Notes under the pieces: model-generated | What the model was told of the DNA's origin: nothing | The model's database searches: none | The model's input: the letters and a program-made list of their open reading frames with translations, nothing else | Program-made: the position numbers and the translations under genes | DNA from: Chloroflexota bacterium | GTDB lineage: Bacteria; Chloroflexota; Anaerolineae; Anaerolineales; UBA4823 | Assembly: GCA_029557965.1 (NCBI GenBank) | Contig: JAKQIM010000014.1 | Location: 1 to 45,405 of the forward strand | Length of the DNA stretch: 45,405 nt | Direction: 5' to 3' | In this document: piece by piece, positions 9,562 to 18,542 of the stretch | Numbering within the stretch: the stretch's first letter is position 1 | How the letters are laid out: every line of letters starts with the position of its first letter

Positions 9562-11241
9562 CTATTTTTGGATCAGGGGCATGAACAGGCGCTCTGCGAC
9601 CACAAAGGGTTTGAGCGGGATATAGGCATCGCGCCAGTAAGAGCCGCGCCCGGTGCTCCACAGCAGGCGGGCATTGGCCGTTCCGGGCAGGTCATAGGCC
9701 ACCAGCCCTGAATGCGCCGTGTTGAGCACCACTTCCAGGTCGCTATCCCCATCGATGTTCGCCAGGGTGGGCGCGGGTAAGGCGCCGTTCCAGTCTTCGT
9801 CGTTCGAGGGGGCCGGCAGGGGCAGCTCGTAGAGCGGATCACCCAGGCTGCTGAGGATGTGCAACATGCCCACCCGGTTGGATTCGATTTGAGTCCAGGA
9901 GGCGAAGATCACCTCGGCTTGCCCATCGTTATCCAGGTCGGCGATGGCAGGCTCGGATGCAAAGCGGAAGAACCCCTCGCTGGCGTGATAAACAGAATAG
10001 GGCCAACTACCGTGTTCGGTTTTATCCAGCCAGAAGGCGTGCAGGCGGCCATCATAGGAGGCGAAGATGATTTCCATCTGCCCGTCGCCATCCAGGTCGG
10101 CCACGGCAGGATTGGATTGGGCGTTTTCAATGACCCAGTAGTTCTCTTGGATTGGCGCGCCGGTATCAACGGGCGGGGTTTGCCAATCGAAGCCGCCGGC
10201 TGTAAAGCGCGAGCGGTCGGCATTGAAGATGTAAACGCCCGTATAGCGGCTGTCGTAAGACCCGGCGCAGTCGTATACATTGCCGGTGGCGATCACTTCC
10301 ATGTTCCGGTCGCCGTTGACATCGGCGATGACGGCTGGGCCGTGGGCAAAGTTGGTGCGGTAGCTTTCGGCACGGTCGCCGTTGCACCTGCCCCAACCGC
10401 GCAGCTCGATATCCAGGCTTTCCCAGATGCCCACCCGGCCCCAGGCCTTGCCGCCGTACATGCTGTGGGCCGGCAGCATCGTGCCGTGATCATCGTAAGC
10501 ACAGATGTAATGCACATCAGATGGCACGACGAGCTCGCCCCGCCCGTCGCCATACAGATTGCCAACCGCCAGGTTGTCGTTGAATACGCCCCAATCGTAG
10601 CCGCTGGTGTTGTTGAGTTGAGGCCAGCCGGGGCGCAGGCTGCCATCATGCTCGAAGACCCAGGTGTTGGGGATATATTCCACGGCTTCATCGGTCGAGA
10701 CGCCGCCGGTGACGATGACCTCTAAGGTGCCATCCTGGTCCAGGTCAGAGAGGGCCAGGCCGCGCAGTTCGTAGGTGGTGGGGCGCTGGGGCCAGCCGGG
10801 CTCGAAGTACCCCTGGGCATTGTACACTGCCACCCAGCCACCGCCGTGGGCGGTGGCGATCTCTAAGTCACCGTCGCCATCGATGTCGCCCAGGGCCACC
10901 CCGGGCCAGGTGCGGCCCACGTCACTCGCATCTGGCTGGCTGAGGTCGTGACCAGAGTCCACCTGCCATTCAATGCTTCCGTCATCGCCGTTCAGCACAT
11001 AGATGTCGTAAGCTGCGCCGATCACCTCGGCCTGGTGATCGCCGTCAATATCCCCCACGGCGGGCGATGAATACCAGCCGGTTTGGCACCAGCCGCCTGC
11101 GCTGCAGCCGCCGTAGGCCCACTTCAGCACCGGAGCCTGGATGGCGCTAACGGCAGCGTTGTTTGCGGCATGGGGGGCGGTGGATAAGGGCAGCAGGGTT
11201 GAAAGGATGACCAGGATCAGCAATGATGGCAGGCGTTTCAC
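9562..11241 (-). CDS. Secreted FG-GAP/VCBS repeat protein
   Basis: A 559-residue exported protein. A Sec signal (residues 1-25, LLILVILSTLLPLSTAPHAA) is followed by at least six repeats around calcium-binding loops of the type DIDGDxxxE, for example GDIDGDHQAEVIGA, GDIDGDGDLEIAT, SDLDQDGTLEVIV, ADVNGDRNMEVIA, ADLDGDGQMEIIFA, ADLDNDGQAEVIFA and ANIDGDSDLEVVL. These are FG-GAP blades and predict an integrin-like beta propeller at the cell surface. The protein ends in FMPLIQK, a short hydrophobic–basic tail also seen in the M6 protease of this window. The start is GTG with GGAGG five bases upstream. The biological ligand is unknown. Confidence 0.88.
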   Translation of the reverse strand: MKRLPSLLILVILSTLLPLSTAPHAANNAAVSAIQAPVLKWAYGGCSAGGWCQTGWYSSPAVGDIDGDHQAEVIGAAYDIYVLNGDDGSIEWQVDSGHDLSQPDASDVGRTWPGVALGDIDGDGDLEIATAHGGGWVAVYNAQGYFEPGWPQRPTTYELRGLALSDLDQDGTLEVIVTGGVSTDEAVEYIPNTWVFEHDGSLRPGWPQLNNTSGYDWGVFNDNLAVGNLYGDGRGELVVPSDVHYICAYDDHGTMLPAHSMYGGKAWGRVGIWESLDIELRGWGRCNGDRAESYRTNFAHGPAVIADVNGDRNMEVIATGNVYDCAGSYDSRYTGVYIFNADRSRFTAGGFDWQTPPVDTGAPIQENYWVIENAQSNPAVADLDGDGQMEIIFASYDGRLHAFWLDKTEHGSWPYSVYHASEGFFRFASEPAIADLDNDGQAEVIFASWTQIESNRVGMLHILSSLGDPLYELPLPAPSNDEDWNGALPAPTLANIDGDSDLEVVLNTAHSGLVAYDLPGTANARLLWSTGRGSYWRDAYIPLKPFVVAERLFMPLIQK

Positions 11242-11316
11242 AACAGCCTCCTTGGGTAGGGGAATATTCTTACCGAAAGGCGCACCAAACTTGTGCTGTT
11301 ACGGGGATGAATTGAT

Positions 11317-12015
11317 CTATTTGGCGCCCAGGTAGTAACCAAACCCTGGTTGTGAAAGCACGTACTGCGGATCTTGAGGGTCAAGCTCAATCTTCTGGCG
11401 CAGGCGATGGACCACCTTGCGTACCAGAGATGTATCTCCTACGTAATCGGTCCCCCAAACGCATTTAAGGAGTGTTTCGTTGCTAACGACCTTCCCCGGC
11501 TGGCGGGCAAGCTCGCGCAGCAGGCTGAACTCAGTGGGTGAAAGGTGCACCTCATGCCCATTCAGCCATATCCGCCGGTTGGAGAAATCCACGTGCAAGG
11601 CATCCAAGACCAGGATTTGGTTATCGGATGCGTGTGGAGAGGCATTAGCCCGCCGCAGAACGGCGTTGACGCGGGCCAACAGTTCGCCTCGACCAAAAGG
11701 TTTGGTAATATAATCGTCAGCCCCTGCTTCCAGCCCGGCAATTTTATTTTTCTCGCTCGACAGGGCCGTGATCATGATGATGGGGACGCTCGAAAGTTCA
11801 CGCAGCCGCTGGCAAACTTCCAGCCCATCCATATCTGGCATCATCCAATCCAGCATCACCAGGTCGGGGTAGTTCTCCAGGGCCAATTTGAGCCCCTGCG
11901 CCCCATTGACGGCAGTGAGCACACGAAAACCGGCTTCTTGCAGCATGATTTGCGCGGCCTTGAGCTGCAGCGGTTCGTCATCGACGATCAGGATCAATTT
12001 CTCGTTATCTTTCAC
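11317..12015 (-). CDS. OmpR/PhoB-family response regulator
   Basis: A 232-residue two-component transcription factor. The receiver domain (4-120) has the acidic pair D12/D13, phosphoacceptor D56 in VMLDWMMPDMDG, the conserved Thr/Ser switch in IMITALSS, and Lys in DDYITKPFG. A winged-helix DNA-binding domain (about 135-230) follows, with the typical LSPTEFSLLRELARQPGKVV and ending YVLSQPGFGYYLG. GTG at 12015 is chosen over the longer frame because it sits five bases after GGAG and yields a normal receiver N-terminus. A TATAAT on this strand lies 15 bp upstream. No sensor kinase is adjacent, so this is an orphan here. Confidence 0.93.
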   Translation of the reverse strand: MKDNEKLILIVDDEPLQLKAAQIMLQEAGFRVLTAVNGAQGLKLALENYPDLVMLDWMMPDMDGLEVCQRLRELSSVPIIMITALSSEKNKIAGLEAGADDYITKPFGRGELLARVNAVLRRANASPHASDNQILVLDALHVDFSNRRIWLNGHEVHLSPTEFSLLRELARQPGKVVSNETLLKCVWGTDYVGDTSLVRKVVHRLRQKIELDPQDPQYVLSQPGFGYYLGAK

Positions 12016-12030
12016 TTTTGCTCCAACCGT

Positions 12031-12036
12031 ATTATA
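12031..12036 (-). promoter_or_regulatory. -10 box of the response-regulator gene
   Basis: TATAAT on the minus strand, 15 bp before the GTG start, in the 46-bp gap after the SEDS gene. The predicted leader is under 10 nt, so the GGAG would be near the transcript 5' end. No convincing -35. Confidence 0.45.
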
Positions 12037-12061
12037 CCAATCGCTGGGGAATTCTTGGGCA

Positions 12062-14719
12062 TTATGGTTGCACAGCAGCTTGCAATACTGCCTGACCAAT
12101 GTGCTCAGCCAGGGTGGGGTTGGCTTGTTCCAGCAGAACGACCACGCTCAGCGAAACACCGGGCCAATCGGGCAGGGTGCCCCCCAGGTACCAGGTGTAA
12201 GCGGCATCGCCTTTGGCGATCACCGACAGGCTCTGCCAAACCGGGATGGCATCGTCAGCCAGCAGTTGGCCCGTGGATCTGGCGGCAGCCTGCGAGAAAA
12301 CAGGGGCCGGTTCTTCCAGGGGGGGCAGCAGTACCCAGCCGGCCTGGGGGGTATTGACGGCTAAGGCCAGGCGCAGGCCCACGAGCTGGCCTCCATTGCT
12401 GAGCGTGGCAGCGGCGCGTGCCATCTGCAGTGGGCTGACAAGCAGGCTCTGCCCCGTGATGGGGTCGGGCAGGCCAGTGGCATAACGGGCGGCATCTTCT
12501 ACGACCTGTGGGCGGCTTGAGCTGGCGGCTTCGATGCGCAGCCTGGGAGCGGTGTAGAGCCCCAGTTGGGTATACAACTCTAGCAGGGCCGGTGTGCCGA
12601 GCAGCTCGCCCAGCGCGACGGAGGTTCCCGGGCAGCCGGCTGCCACCAGGGTGTTCCAGTTGCGGTTGGCTGGGGTAACGGCGCAGGTGAGCGCTTGCCC
12701 ATCCAGGGTGATTGAAAGGTCATGTGCGCTGGCGGGCAGAATGCTCTGTTCAATGCGCTCGGCCAATAGCAAGGGCCCCAGGGCTGCGCCGGTGGGATAA
12801 AGACCCAACGCGGCCCGGTTGAGCAGCGGCGCAGCAGGGTCTTGCAGCAGGGTTTCCCAATCGGTGCCCAGCAGGTTGGCGTCGAAGGTTGGGCTGGAGG
12901 CCATAGCCAACACCTCACCACTGCTGGCATTCAGCAGCACCACGGCACCGGCCTGGCCGTCCAAGAGGGCATCTGCCACTTGCTGGGGGCGTAAATCCAG
13001 GCTCAGGCGCACGTCCAGGCCGGCAGGCGGCTGCCCGTAGAGCAAGTGCTCCCACCATATCTCGAGGCCAGGGTTGCCCTGCAAGCCGCGCAAATAGGGG
13101 TCGAGGGAGGCTTCCAGGCCAGATTGGCCGTAGGCTGGATGCGTATAGCCGAGCACCGGGCTAAGGTCTGGGTAGGTGTATTGGCGGGTGTAGGTGCCAG
13201 ATTGGCTGCTGGATTGGGCCAGGGGTTGGTTGTGCTGGTCGAACAGCGTGCCGCGCTTTACATACAGGTCTGCGATGCCTCGGCGAGCGTTATCGGTGCG
13301 TTCCAGCAGATCAGGGCCGCGCCAGATGCCCCACCACCCAGCCACCAGCCCGGCCGCGGCCAGGCCCACAAGCAGGGCTGTGCTTAGCTGGCGGTAGGGC
13401 TGGCTGTTGGGTTGGATCAACTGTGCCGGCTTGTGTGTTTCTGCGCCCGCCTGCAGCAAGAGCAGCAGGGCCAAGAAAGCGCTGAGCAATGAGGAACCGC
13501 CGTAAGAGACAAAGGGCAGGGTCACGCCGGTGAGGGGCAGCAGCCTCAGGTTGCCGCCAATGATCAAAATGCTCTGCGCCGCCAGGTAAGCCGCCAACCC
13601 GGCTGCCAACAAGCGCCTGAAGGCATCTGGCGCACCCAGGGCCCGGCGCACGCCGCGGCCGGTCAAGAGAGCCAGCAAGGCCAGCAGGCCCAGGATGCCG
13701 GCCAGGCCGTTTTCTTCGGCAATGGCGGCAAAGATGAAATCAGAGATCGCCACCGGCACCAGGCCGGGGCTGCCCAGGCCTGGCCCGCGCCCCACCAGGC
13801 CGCCATTTGCAACGGCTAACAACGATTGAACGATCTGGTAAGAGCGCCCGCTGGGGTCCAGCCAGGGGTTGAGCCAGGCTTCTACGCGCAGGCGTACCAC
13901 GTCAAACAGGGCATAGCCGGCCAACCCTGCCAGGATCACTGCCAAGGCGCTGATCCAGACCACGCGGCGGTCGCCGGTGGCGGCGTAGGTGATGGCGGCA
14001 TATAAGAAGAGGAAAATGGAGGCCGTGCCCAGGTCGCGCTGGACGGTCAACAGCAGCAAAGCCAGGCCGGTCATGATCAGGGTGGGCCCCAGCAAGGGCA
14101 GCAGCGAGGGATTGGGACGGTCCGAATCGGCACCGGGCTGGGCTGGCCAACGGTCTGCCAGGTAAGCAGCCAGGTAGACGATCAACAACAGTTTCAGTGG
14201 TTCTGAAGGTTGGAAGTAAAACCCACAGCAGCCCAACCACAGGCGCGGCCCTGCGCCCAGGGGGTTAGTGCCAAAGACCAGGGTGGCGGCAGTCAGCAGC
14301 AGGCCGCTGGTCAGCCAGATATATTTGTAGCGCCGCAGGAGATCGAGCCCATTGGGCAGGCGCAAACCCAGGATGAAAATGCCAGTCCCCACCGCCAGCC
14401 AGGCGCTCTGGCGCAGGCCGTATTGCGGTTCTAAGCGCCAGATGGTGAGCAGGCCCCAGCCGCTGAGCAGGGCGGCTACGGGCAGCAGGTAGGGATCGCG
14501 GCCGGGCAGCCAGCGGACCAGGGCGCGCTGGGCCAGGGCAAACATGCCCACCCAGGCGGCAACGCCCAACCAGTGCAGCCAGCGATAATCCACCTGCCAA
14601 TTACGCAGGCGGGCCGCAGGCGACAAGGTCAGGGCGATGGCATAAAGGCAGATAAACGCGCCGGCCAAGAGCAGCAGCCGGCGTTCAATCTGCTCGGCGG
14701 GCCAACGTTGGGGCAGCAC
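12062..14719 (-). CDS. SEDS (FtsW/RodA) peptidoglycan glycosyltransferase fused to a degenerate PBP transpeptidase domain
   Basis: An 885-residue membrane protein. Residues about 15-425 form a SEDS polymerase of about ten TM helices, with FQPSEPLK (169-176), the loop SDFIFAAIAEE in which D327 matches the catalytic Asp297 of E. coli FtsW, and TLPFVSYGGSSLL (400-412). A further TM (447-465) leads to a class B PBP-like region: RGTLFDQHNQPLA (489-501), SGLEASLD, SGEVLAMASSPTFD, and a transpeptidase-like core. The active site is missing: canonical YxPGSxFK reads YPTGAALG (641-648), so Ser is Ala645 and Lys is Gly648, and KTGT reads KGDA (836-839). The polymerase half looks intact and the PBP half non-catalytic. 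GTG start with no strong SD. It lies 8 bp after mtnP. Confidence 0.9.
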   Translation of the reverse strand: MLPQRWPAEQIERRLLLLAGAFICLYAIALTLSPAARLRNWQVDYRWLHWLGVAAWVGMFALAQRALVRWLPGRDPYLLPVAALLSGWGLLTIWRLEPQYGLRQSAWLAVGTGIFILGLRLPNGLDLLRRYKYIWLTSGLLLTAATLVFGTNPLGAGPRLWLGCCGFYFQPSEPLKLLLIVYLAAYLADRWPAQPGADSDRPNPSLLPLLGPTLIMTGLALLLLTVQRDLGTASIFLFLYAAITYAATGDRRVVWISALAVILAGLAGYALFDVVRLRVEAWLNPWLDPSGRSYQIVQSLLAVANGGLVGRGPGLGSPGLVPVAISDFIFAAIAEENGLAGILGLLALLALLTGRGVRRALGAPDAFRRLLAAGLAAYLAAQSILIIGGNLRLLPLTGVTLPFVSYGGSSLLSAFLALLLLLQAGAETHKPAQLIQPNSQPYRQLSTALLVGLAAAGLVAGWWGIWRGPDLLERTDNARRGIADLYVKRGTLFDQHNQPLAQSSSQSGTYTRQYTYPDLSPVLGYTHPAYGQSGLEASLDPYLRGLQGNPGLEIWWEHLLYGQPPAGLDVRLSLDLRPQQVADALLDGQAGAVVLLNASSGEVLAMASSPTFDANLLGTDWETLLQDPAAPLLNRAALGLYPTGAALGPLLLAERIEQSILPASAHDLSITLDGQALTCAVTPANRNWNTLVAAGCPGTSVALGELLGTPALLELYTQLGLYTAPRLRIEAASSSRPQVVEDAARYATGLPDPITGQSLLVSPLQMARAAATLSNGGQLVGLRLALAVNTPQAGWVLLPPLEEPAPVFSQAAARSTGQLLADDAIPVWQSLSVIAKGDAAYTWYLGGTLPDWPGVSLSVVVLLEQANPTLAEHIGQAVLQAAVQP

Positions 14720-14727
14720 GAATTACT

Positions 14728-15603
14728 TTATTTGAAATATTTCCCCACCAACAGATCCAGACGCTGGCGGGCTTCAGGTGAAACCACTTCCTGGCGGGTG
14801 ATGAGGGCGTTCTTGAGTGCCGAGCCGCATTCGCAGGCGCGGGGCGGCTGCTGGTCGCTCAAGCTGCGCACCAGGTTAATGATCGCTTGCTGGGCATGCT
14901 GGGTATTCTGGTTCATGATGGCGATGACGGCTTCGACGCTGACGGGCTCTTCTTCAAGATGCCAGACATCGTAATCGGTGATGTGGGCCATCACGGCATA
15001 GCACATCTCGGCTTCGCGGGCTAAGAAGGCCTCGGGGCTGGTGGTCATACCGATGAGGGACATGCCCCAAGAGCGGAAGACGTTTGATTCGGCGCGGGTT
15101 GAGAAACGCGGCCCTTCGATGGTGATGAAAGCGCCGCCCCGGTGCACCATGGCGCCGGTGGCTTTGGCAGCCAGGTACACCTGCTCGGAGAAGGGGTTGC
15201 AGAATGGGTCCGCCACGCCGGCGTGGGCCACCAGGCCGGCGCTGAAGAAACTGTTGGCACGGCCTTTGGTGTTGTCGTATAGTTGATCGGGAATCACCAT
15301 GTCGCCAGGGGCAAAATCTTCGCGCAGCGAGCCGCATGCGCTGATGGCCACTAGGCGCTCAACGCCCAGCATTTTTAGGGCATAAATATTGGCACGGTAG
15401 TTGATCTCAGAGGGGCTGATGGTGTGCCCCAGCCCATGACGGGCCAGGAAGGCAATGCGCTGCCCTTCCAATGTGCCCGTGACCACCGGGGAGCTGGGCT
15501 TGCCAAAGGGGGTATCGAGCTGGTGTTCGGTGATATCGCTCAGGCCGGGAATGTGGTAGAGGCCAGAGCCGCCGATGACGGCCAGGATGGGGGAATTTTC
15601 CAT
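14728..15603 (-). CDS. mtnP: S-methyl-5'-thioadenosine phosphorylase
   Basis: A 291-residue soluble purine-nucleoside-phosphorylase-fold enzyme that cleaves methylthioadenosine with phosphate to adenine and methylthioribose-1-phosphate, in methionine salvage and polyamine metabolism. Visible motifs are the N-terminal phosphate loop IGGSGLYHIPG (10-20), the second phosphate-binding segment ARHGLGHTISPSEINYRAN, SACGSLRED, and the purine/ribose site EGPRFSTRAES and GMTTSPEAFLARE. The length matches the family (about 270-295). ATG with GGAG eight bases upstream and a TATAAT 34 bp before it. The SEDS gene follows 8 bp after its stop, so the two are probably co-transcribed. Other members of this family act on inosine or guanosine; the MTAP assignment is by overall motif likeness. 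Confidence 0.9.
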   Translation of the reverse strand: MENSPILAVIGGSGLYHIPGLSDITEHQLDTPFGKPSSPVVTGTLEGQRIAFLARHGLGHTISPSEINYRANIYALKMLGVERLVAISACGSLREDFAPGDMVIPDQLYDNTKGRANSFFSAGLVAHAGVADPFCNPFSEQVYLAAKATGAMVHRGGAFITIEGPRFSTRAESNVFRSWGMSLIGMTTSPEAFLAREAEMCYAVMAHITDYDVWHLEEEPVSVEAVIAIMNQNTQHAQQAIINLVRSLSDQQPPRACECGSALKNALITRQEVVSPEARQRLDLLVGKYFK

Positions 15604-15636
15604 GTGCTGTGCTCCTATCTATTCGGTATGGTGTGT

Positions 15637-15642
15637 ATTATA
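15637..15642 (-). promoter_or_regulatory. -10 box of mtnP–SEDS transcript
   Basis: TATAAT on the minus strand 34 bp upstream of the mtnP ATG. The hexamer 17 bp further upstream reads TTCATT, a partial -35 match. Confidence 0.45.
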
Positions 15643-15798
15643 CTCTGCCTGTTGTCTGAAATGAACACCCCAGGAACTATTTTCATTTATAAATCGTCTG
15701 AGAATAGCAGGATTTTCATACACCCTGGTCATCATGAAATAGCCCATTTCTGGGTGTTTTACGTTAAAATAAGTGGATGTTTTGGATGTAATGCAATC

Positions 15799-17220
15799 AT
15801 GCGCACCCGTATCCTGGTTGTCCTCATGCTGCTGTCGATGGTCTTGGCCGGTTCGGCTAAAGGGAGTGAGGGGGGGCTCTCCGTGTCGTTGCTTCCGCCA
15901 AATCCTGGCTCCATCCCTGATCCAATTCCCCGGTTCGGTGAACAGCCGCTGCTGGTGTTGTTGGTCGATTTTCCTGACCTGGCGGGCAGGTTTGATGGCC
16001 AGGATTGGGAGCGGTACTTCTTTGAGGATGATGGTTTTGCGGATTTTTTTCGAGAAGCATCTTACGGCAAGTTGATCTATGCAGAGCAAGAGAGCAGCAT
16101 TGTGGGCGCCAAGGGGGATAAGGACGCAAGGGTAAACGCCTATATCCGGCTGCCCGAAGACATTGATTACTATGCAAACGGCCAATATGGGTATGATATG
16201 AACGCCTTCCCGCGCAATAACGGCGGTGTGGTGCGGGATGCGTTGGTGGAGTTGGATGAGGTAGGTTTTGATTTCAGCCCTTATGCCAATCCAGATAGCG
16301 GCATGGTGGAGAACCTGGTGGTGATCTTTGCTGGGTTGAATTATATGTATATGGGGAACGCTTACACATCATTGGAAGCTACGGCCTACCGCCTGGCAGA
16401 TGCGGGCCTGGGAGGCGAGTACGTCAGCCGCGGCGGACAGCGCTTTAACAATTACACGATTTGCCCGGAACTGTACATGGATGGGGGCATCAGCCGGCTG
16501 GGCCTGTGCGCCCATGAGCACGGCCACGGGTTAGGGATGTACGATCTTTATAACACAACCTGGGCGACAACCGGGGTGGGGTTCATGGACTTGATGGGGT
16601 ATGGCCTGTACGGGGCAGATCGGAGCGGGTCTATGCCATTTCTACCCAGTGCAGTGACCAAAGAATGGCTTGGCTGGTCAGATGCATCCGAATACCTGGA
16701 GGGGACAAGAACCGTGTGGTTATATCCAGCCGAGTACATTAACAGTTCAATCCGTTTGTACCCGCGCGGTGACCCTACCAGTAAAGAATACTTCTTGCTA
16801 GAAAACCGCCAGCCGATGGGCTTTGATGCCAATTGGGAGCAGGCCGGGCTGTGCCCGGGTTTATTGATCTGGCACATTGATGAAAACATTACCGACCAGT
16901 ACGCGGGGGTAAACCGGGTCAATGCCCAGGGTTGTGTGCCCGGCGCTGACTGCCCGGCGCACCCTGGCGTGGTGTTGGTAGAGGCTGATGGCAATTATGA
17001 TATGCTTACGGGCTTCAATTTGGGCGAGTGTGATGATACCTGGACGGTCGGCCAGACTTGGGATGATGTTTCTACCCCCAGCGCCCGACTGTGGGATGGC
17101 AGTGCCAGCCGCCTGGCGGTGAGCGTGGTGGCTGAATATTCTGGTATATTAACCCTGGCAATCGATGTACAACCCCTGCTGTTGAATAACAGCATATTTT
17201 TGCCGGTAATTTCACGATAA
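15799..17220 (+). CDS. Secreted M6-type (immune inhibitor A-like) metalloprotease
   Basis: A 473-residue exported zinc protease. The start at 15799 gives a clean Sec signal (MRTRILVVLMLLSMVLAGSA); the frame continues upstream but that part is not protein-like. Zinc motif HEHGHGLG has H239, E240 and H243, followed by a Met-turn-like MDLMGYGLYG. The region PLLVLLVDFPD (near residue 50) and the fold-typical LLIWHIDENI (near 360) match M6 domain proteases. The sequence ends in FLPVISR, a hydrophobic–basic tail shared with the FG-GAP protein. There is no propeptide long enough to resemble InhA. The PlsC gene starts 21 bp after the stop. Probable role is extracellular protein degradation; the substrate is unknown. 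Confidence 0.88.
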   Translation: MRTRILVVLMLLSMVLAGSAKGSEGGLSVSLLPPNPGSIPDPIPRFGEQPLLVLLVDFPDLAGRFDGQDWERYFFEDDGFADFFREASYGKLIYAEQESSIVGAKGDKDARVNAYIRLPEDIDYYANGQYGYDMNAFPRNNGGVVRDALVELDEVGFDFSPYANPDSGMVENLVVIFAGLNYMYMGNAYTSLEATAYRLADAGLGGEYVSRGGQRFNNYTICPELYMDGGISRLGLCAHEHGHGLGMYDLYNTTWATTGVGFMDLMGYGLYGADRSGSMPFLPSAVTKEWLGWSDASEYLEGTRTVWLYPAEYINSSIRLYPRGDPTSKEYFLLENRQPMGFDANWEQAGLCPGLLIWHIDENITDQYAGVNRVNAQGCVPGADCPAHPGVVLVEADGNYDMLTGFNLGECDDTWTVGQTWDDVSTPSARLWDGSASRLAVSVVAEYSGILTLAIDVQPLLLNNSIFLPVISR

Positions 17221-17241
17221 AATTATGGAGAGAGACAGCCT

Positions 17242-17916
17242 ATGATGTATCATTTTACACGCTTCGTGATCCGCTTCTTGTTCAAGCTGCTGGCCCGGGT
17301 AAAGATCGTTGGGCGAGAGTATGTGCCTGACGTGCCCAGCTTCGTGGCGGTATCGAACCACATTGGGCGCATTGATGCAGGGCTTGTGTATTACCTGTTC
17401 GACCGGCGCGATATCATCATGCTGGTGGCCGATAAGTACAAGGAAACCGCCTGGGTACGCTGGCTGGTGAAGGCTTTTGATGCCATCTGGGTGGATCGCT
17501 TCAATGCCGATCTGAACGCCATGCGCGAGGTGTTCCGCCGCTTGAAGAAGGGCGGCATGTTGGTGGTGGCCCCCGAAGGCACGCGCAGCAAGAGCGGCGC
17601 GCTCTTGGAAGGCCGCGATGGGGCCAGCTACATGGCTGCCAAAGCGGGCCTGCCGGTGGTGCCGGTGGCGGTAACCGGCAGTGAAGACAACGTGGTGAAA
17701 GAGCGTTTCAAACACTTCAAACGCCTGGACATCACCCTGACGGTGGGTGAGCCTTTTACCCTGCCGCCGCTTCGCTCTGGAGACCGCGATGCACAGCTCA
17801 AGCAGTATACGGATGAAGTGATGTGCCGCATTGCAGCCCTGCTGCCCGCCGAGCGCCACGGTGTGTATGCCGATCACCCGCGCCTGAAAGCCCTGTTGGC
17901 TGAGAAGGCAGCCTGA
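17242..17916 (+). CDS. 1-acyl-sn-glycerol-3-phosphate acyltransferase family protein (PlsC-like)
   Basis: A 224-residue membrane-associated acyltransferase expected to transfer a fatty acyl group to lysophosphatidate in phospholipid synthesis. Block I is NHIGRID (H40-x4-D45), and block III is PEGTRSKSG (near residues 110-118). A V/P-rich block (LPVVPVAVTGSED) follows, all in the right order. A hydrophobic N-terminal helix (FVIRFLFKLLARV) anchors it. The first of two consecutive ATGs is eight bases after GGAGAGAG. The downstream exonuclease gene begins 22 bp after its stop with its own AGGAGG. Other acyl acceptors cannot be excluded. Confidence 0.9.
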   Translation: MMYHFTRFVIRFLFKLLARVKIVGREYVPDVPSFVAVSNHIGRIDAGLVYYLFDRRDIIMLVADKYKETAWVRWLVKAFDAIWVDRFNADLNAMREVFRRLKKGGMLVVAPEGTRSKSGALLEGRDGASYMAAKAGLPVVPVAVTGSEDNVVKERFKHFKRLDITLTVGEPFTLPPLRSGDRDAQLKQYTDEVMCRIAALLPAERHGVYADHPRLKALLAEKAA

Positions 17917-17938
17917 TTTCCTTGAGGAGGTATTCATT

Positions 17939-18514
17939 TTGAACCTTTCCCCGGCTCGTCTAGAGGCTGTGGCCGAAGCTCGTCGATGGGTGCAAGCTGC
18001 CCCAGTCTACCTGGATACTGAAACCACGGGCACCGGTCCGAATGCGGAGATCATTGAAATCGGTGTGATCGACGCGGATGGCAAGCCTTTGTTTGAATCC
18101 TTCGTCAAGCCGCGCGGGCGCATCGAGCCAGATGCCGCCCAGGTGCACGGCATCACCGCCGAGCAAGTGGCGGCCGCCCCCGGCTGGCTTGACGTCTGGC
18201 CGCAGGTGCGCGCCGTTCTGGATGGGCGCCGGGTGGGCGTGTACAACGTCGATTTTGACCTGCGCCTGATGAAGCAGTCGCATACCCGTTCGTGGCTGCG
18301 CTGGGATTTGGATGATGGGGCCTTTTTTTGCATTATGAAGCTGTATGCGCGCTTTCATGGCGAATGGGACAGCAAGCGTGGTTCTTACCGCTGGATCTCG
18401 CTCGATACGGCCGGCAAGCAGTGCGGCATCAGCCTGCCCAATGCACACCGGGCCATCGATGATGCCCTCTTGACCCGCGCTTTGCTCCATCACATGGCGG
18501 GGCTTTCCTTCTGA
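17939..18514 (+). CDS. DnaQ-like DEDDh 3'-5' exonuclease
   Basis: A 191-residue nuclease of the DnaQ/RNase T fold. Exo I is YLDTETTG (D26, E28); Exo II is NVDFDLRL (the D of FD); Exo III is HRAIDDA with the catalytic His and the final Asp. All four acidic residues and the His are present, so it should be active. FVKP and HGITAEQVAAAP are typical of the epsilon-like family. The start is TTG nine bases after GAGGAGG; no ATG fits. It is stand-alone, not joined to a polymerase or helicase. A diverged copy follows 28 bp downstream, so the pair probably arose by tandem duplication. Confidence 0.9.
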   Translation: MNLSPARLEAVAEARRWVQAAPVYLDTETTGTGPNAEIIEIGVIDADGKPLFESFVKPRGRIEPDAAQVHGITAEQVAAAPGWLDVWPQVRAVLDGRRVGVYNVDFDLRLMKQSHTRSWLRWDLDDGAFFCIMKLYARFHGEWDSKRGSYRWISLDTAGKQCGISLPNAHRAIDDALLTRALLHHMAGLSF

Positions 18515-18542
18515 CCCTCATTCACTACCCACTTTTCCTCTT

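Noticed and set aside
9859..10725. Plus-strand frame opposite the FG-GAP protein
   Set aside because: Repetitive because the FG-GAP repeats are repetitive; antisense artefact.
11317..12099. Longer N-terminus for the OmpR-type regulator
   Set aside because: The extra 28 codons would cross the TATAAT box and the upstream gene end; GTG at 12015 has GGAG and gives a standard receiver start.
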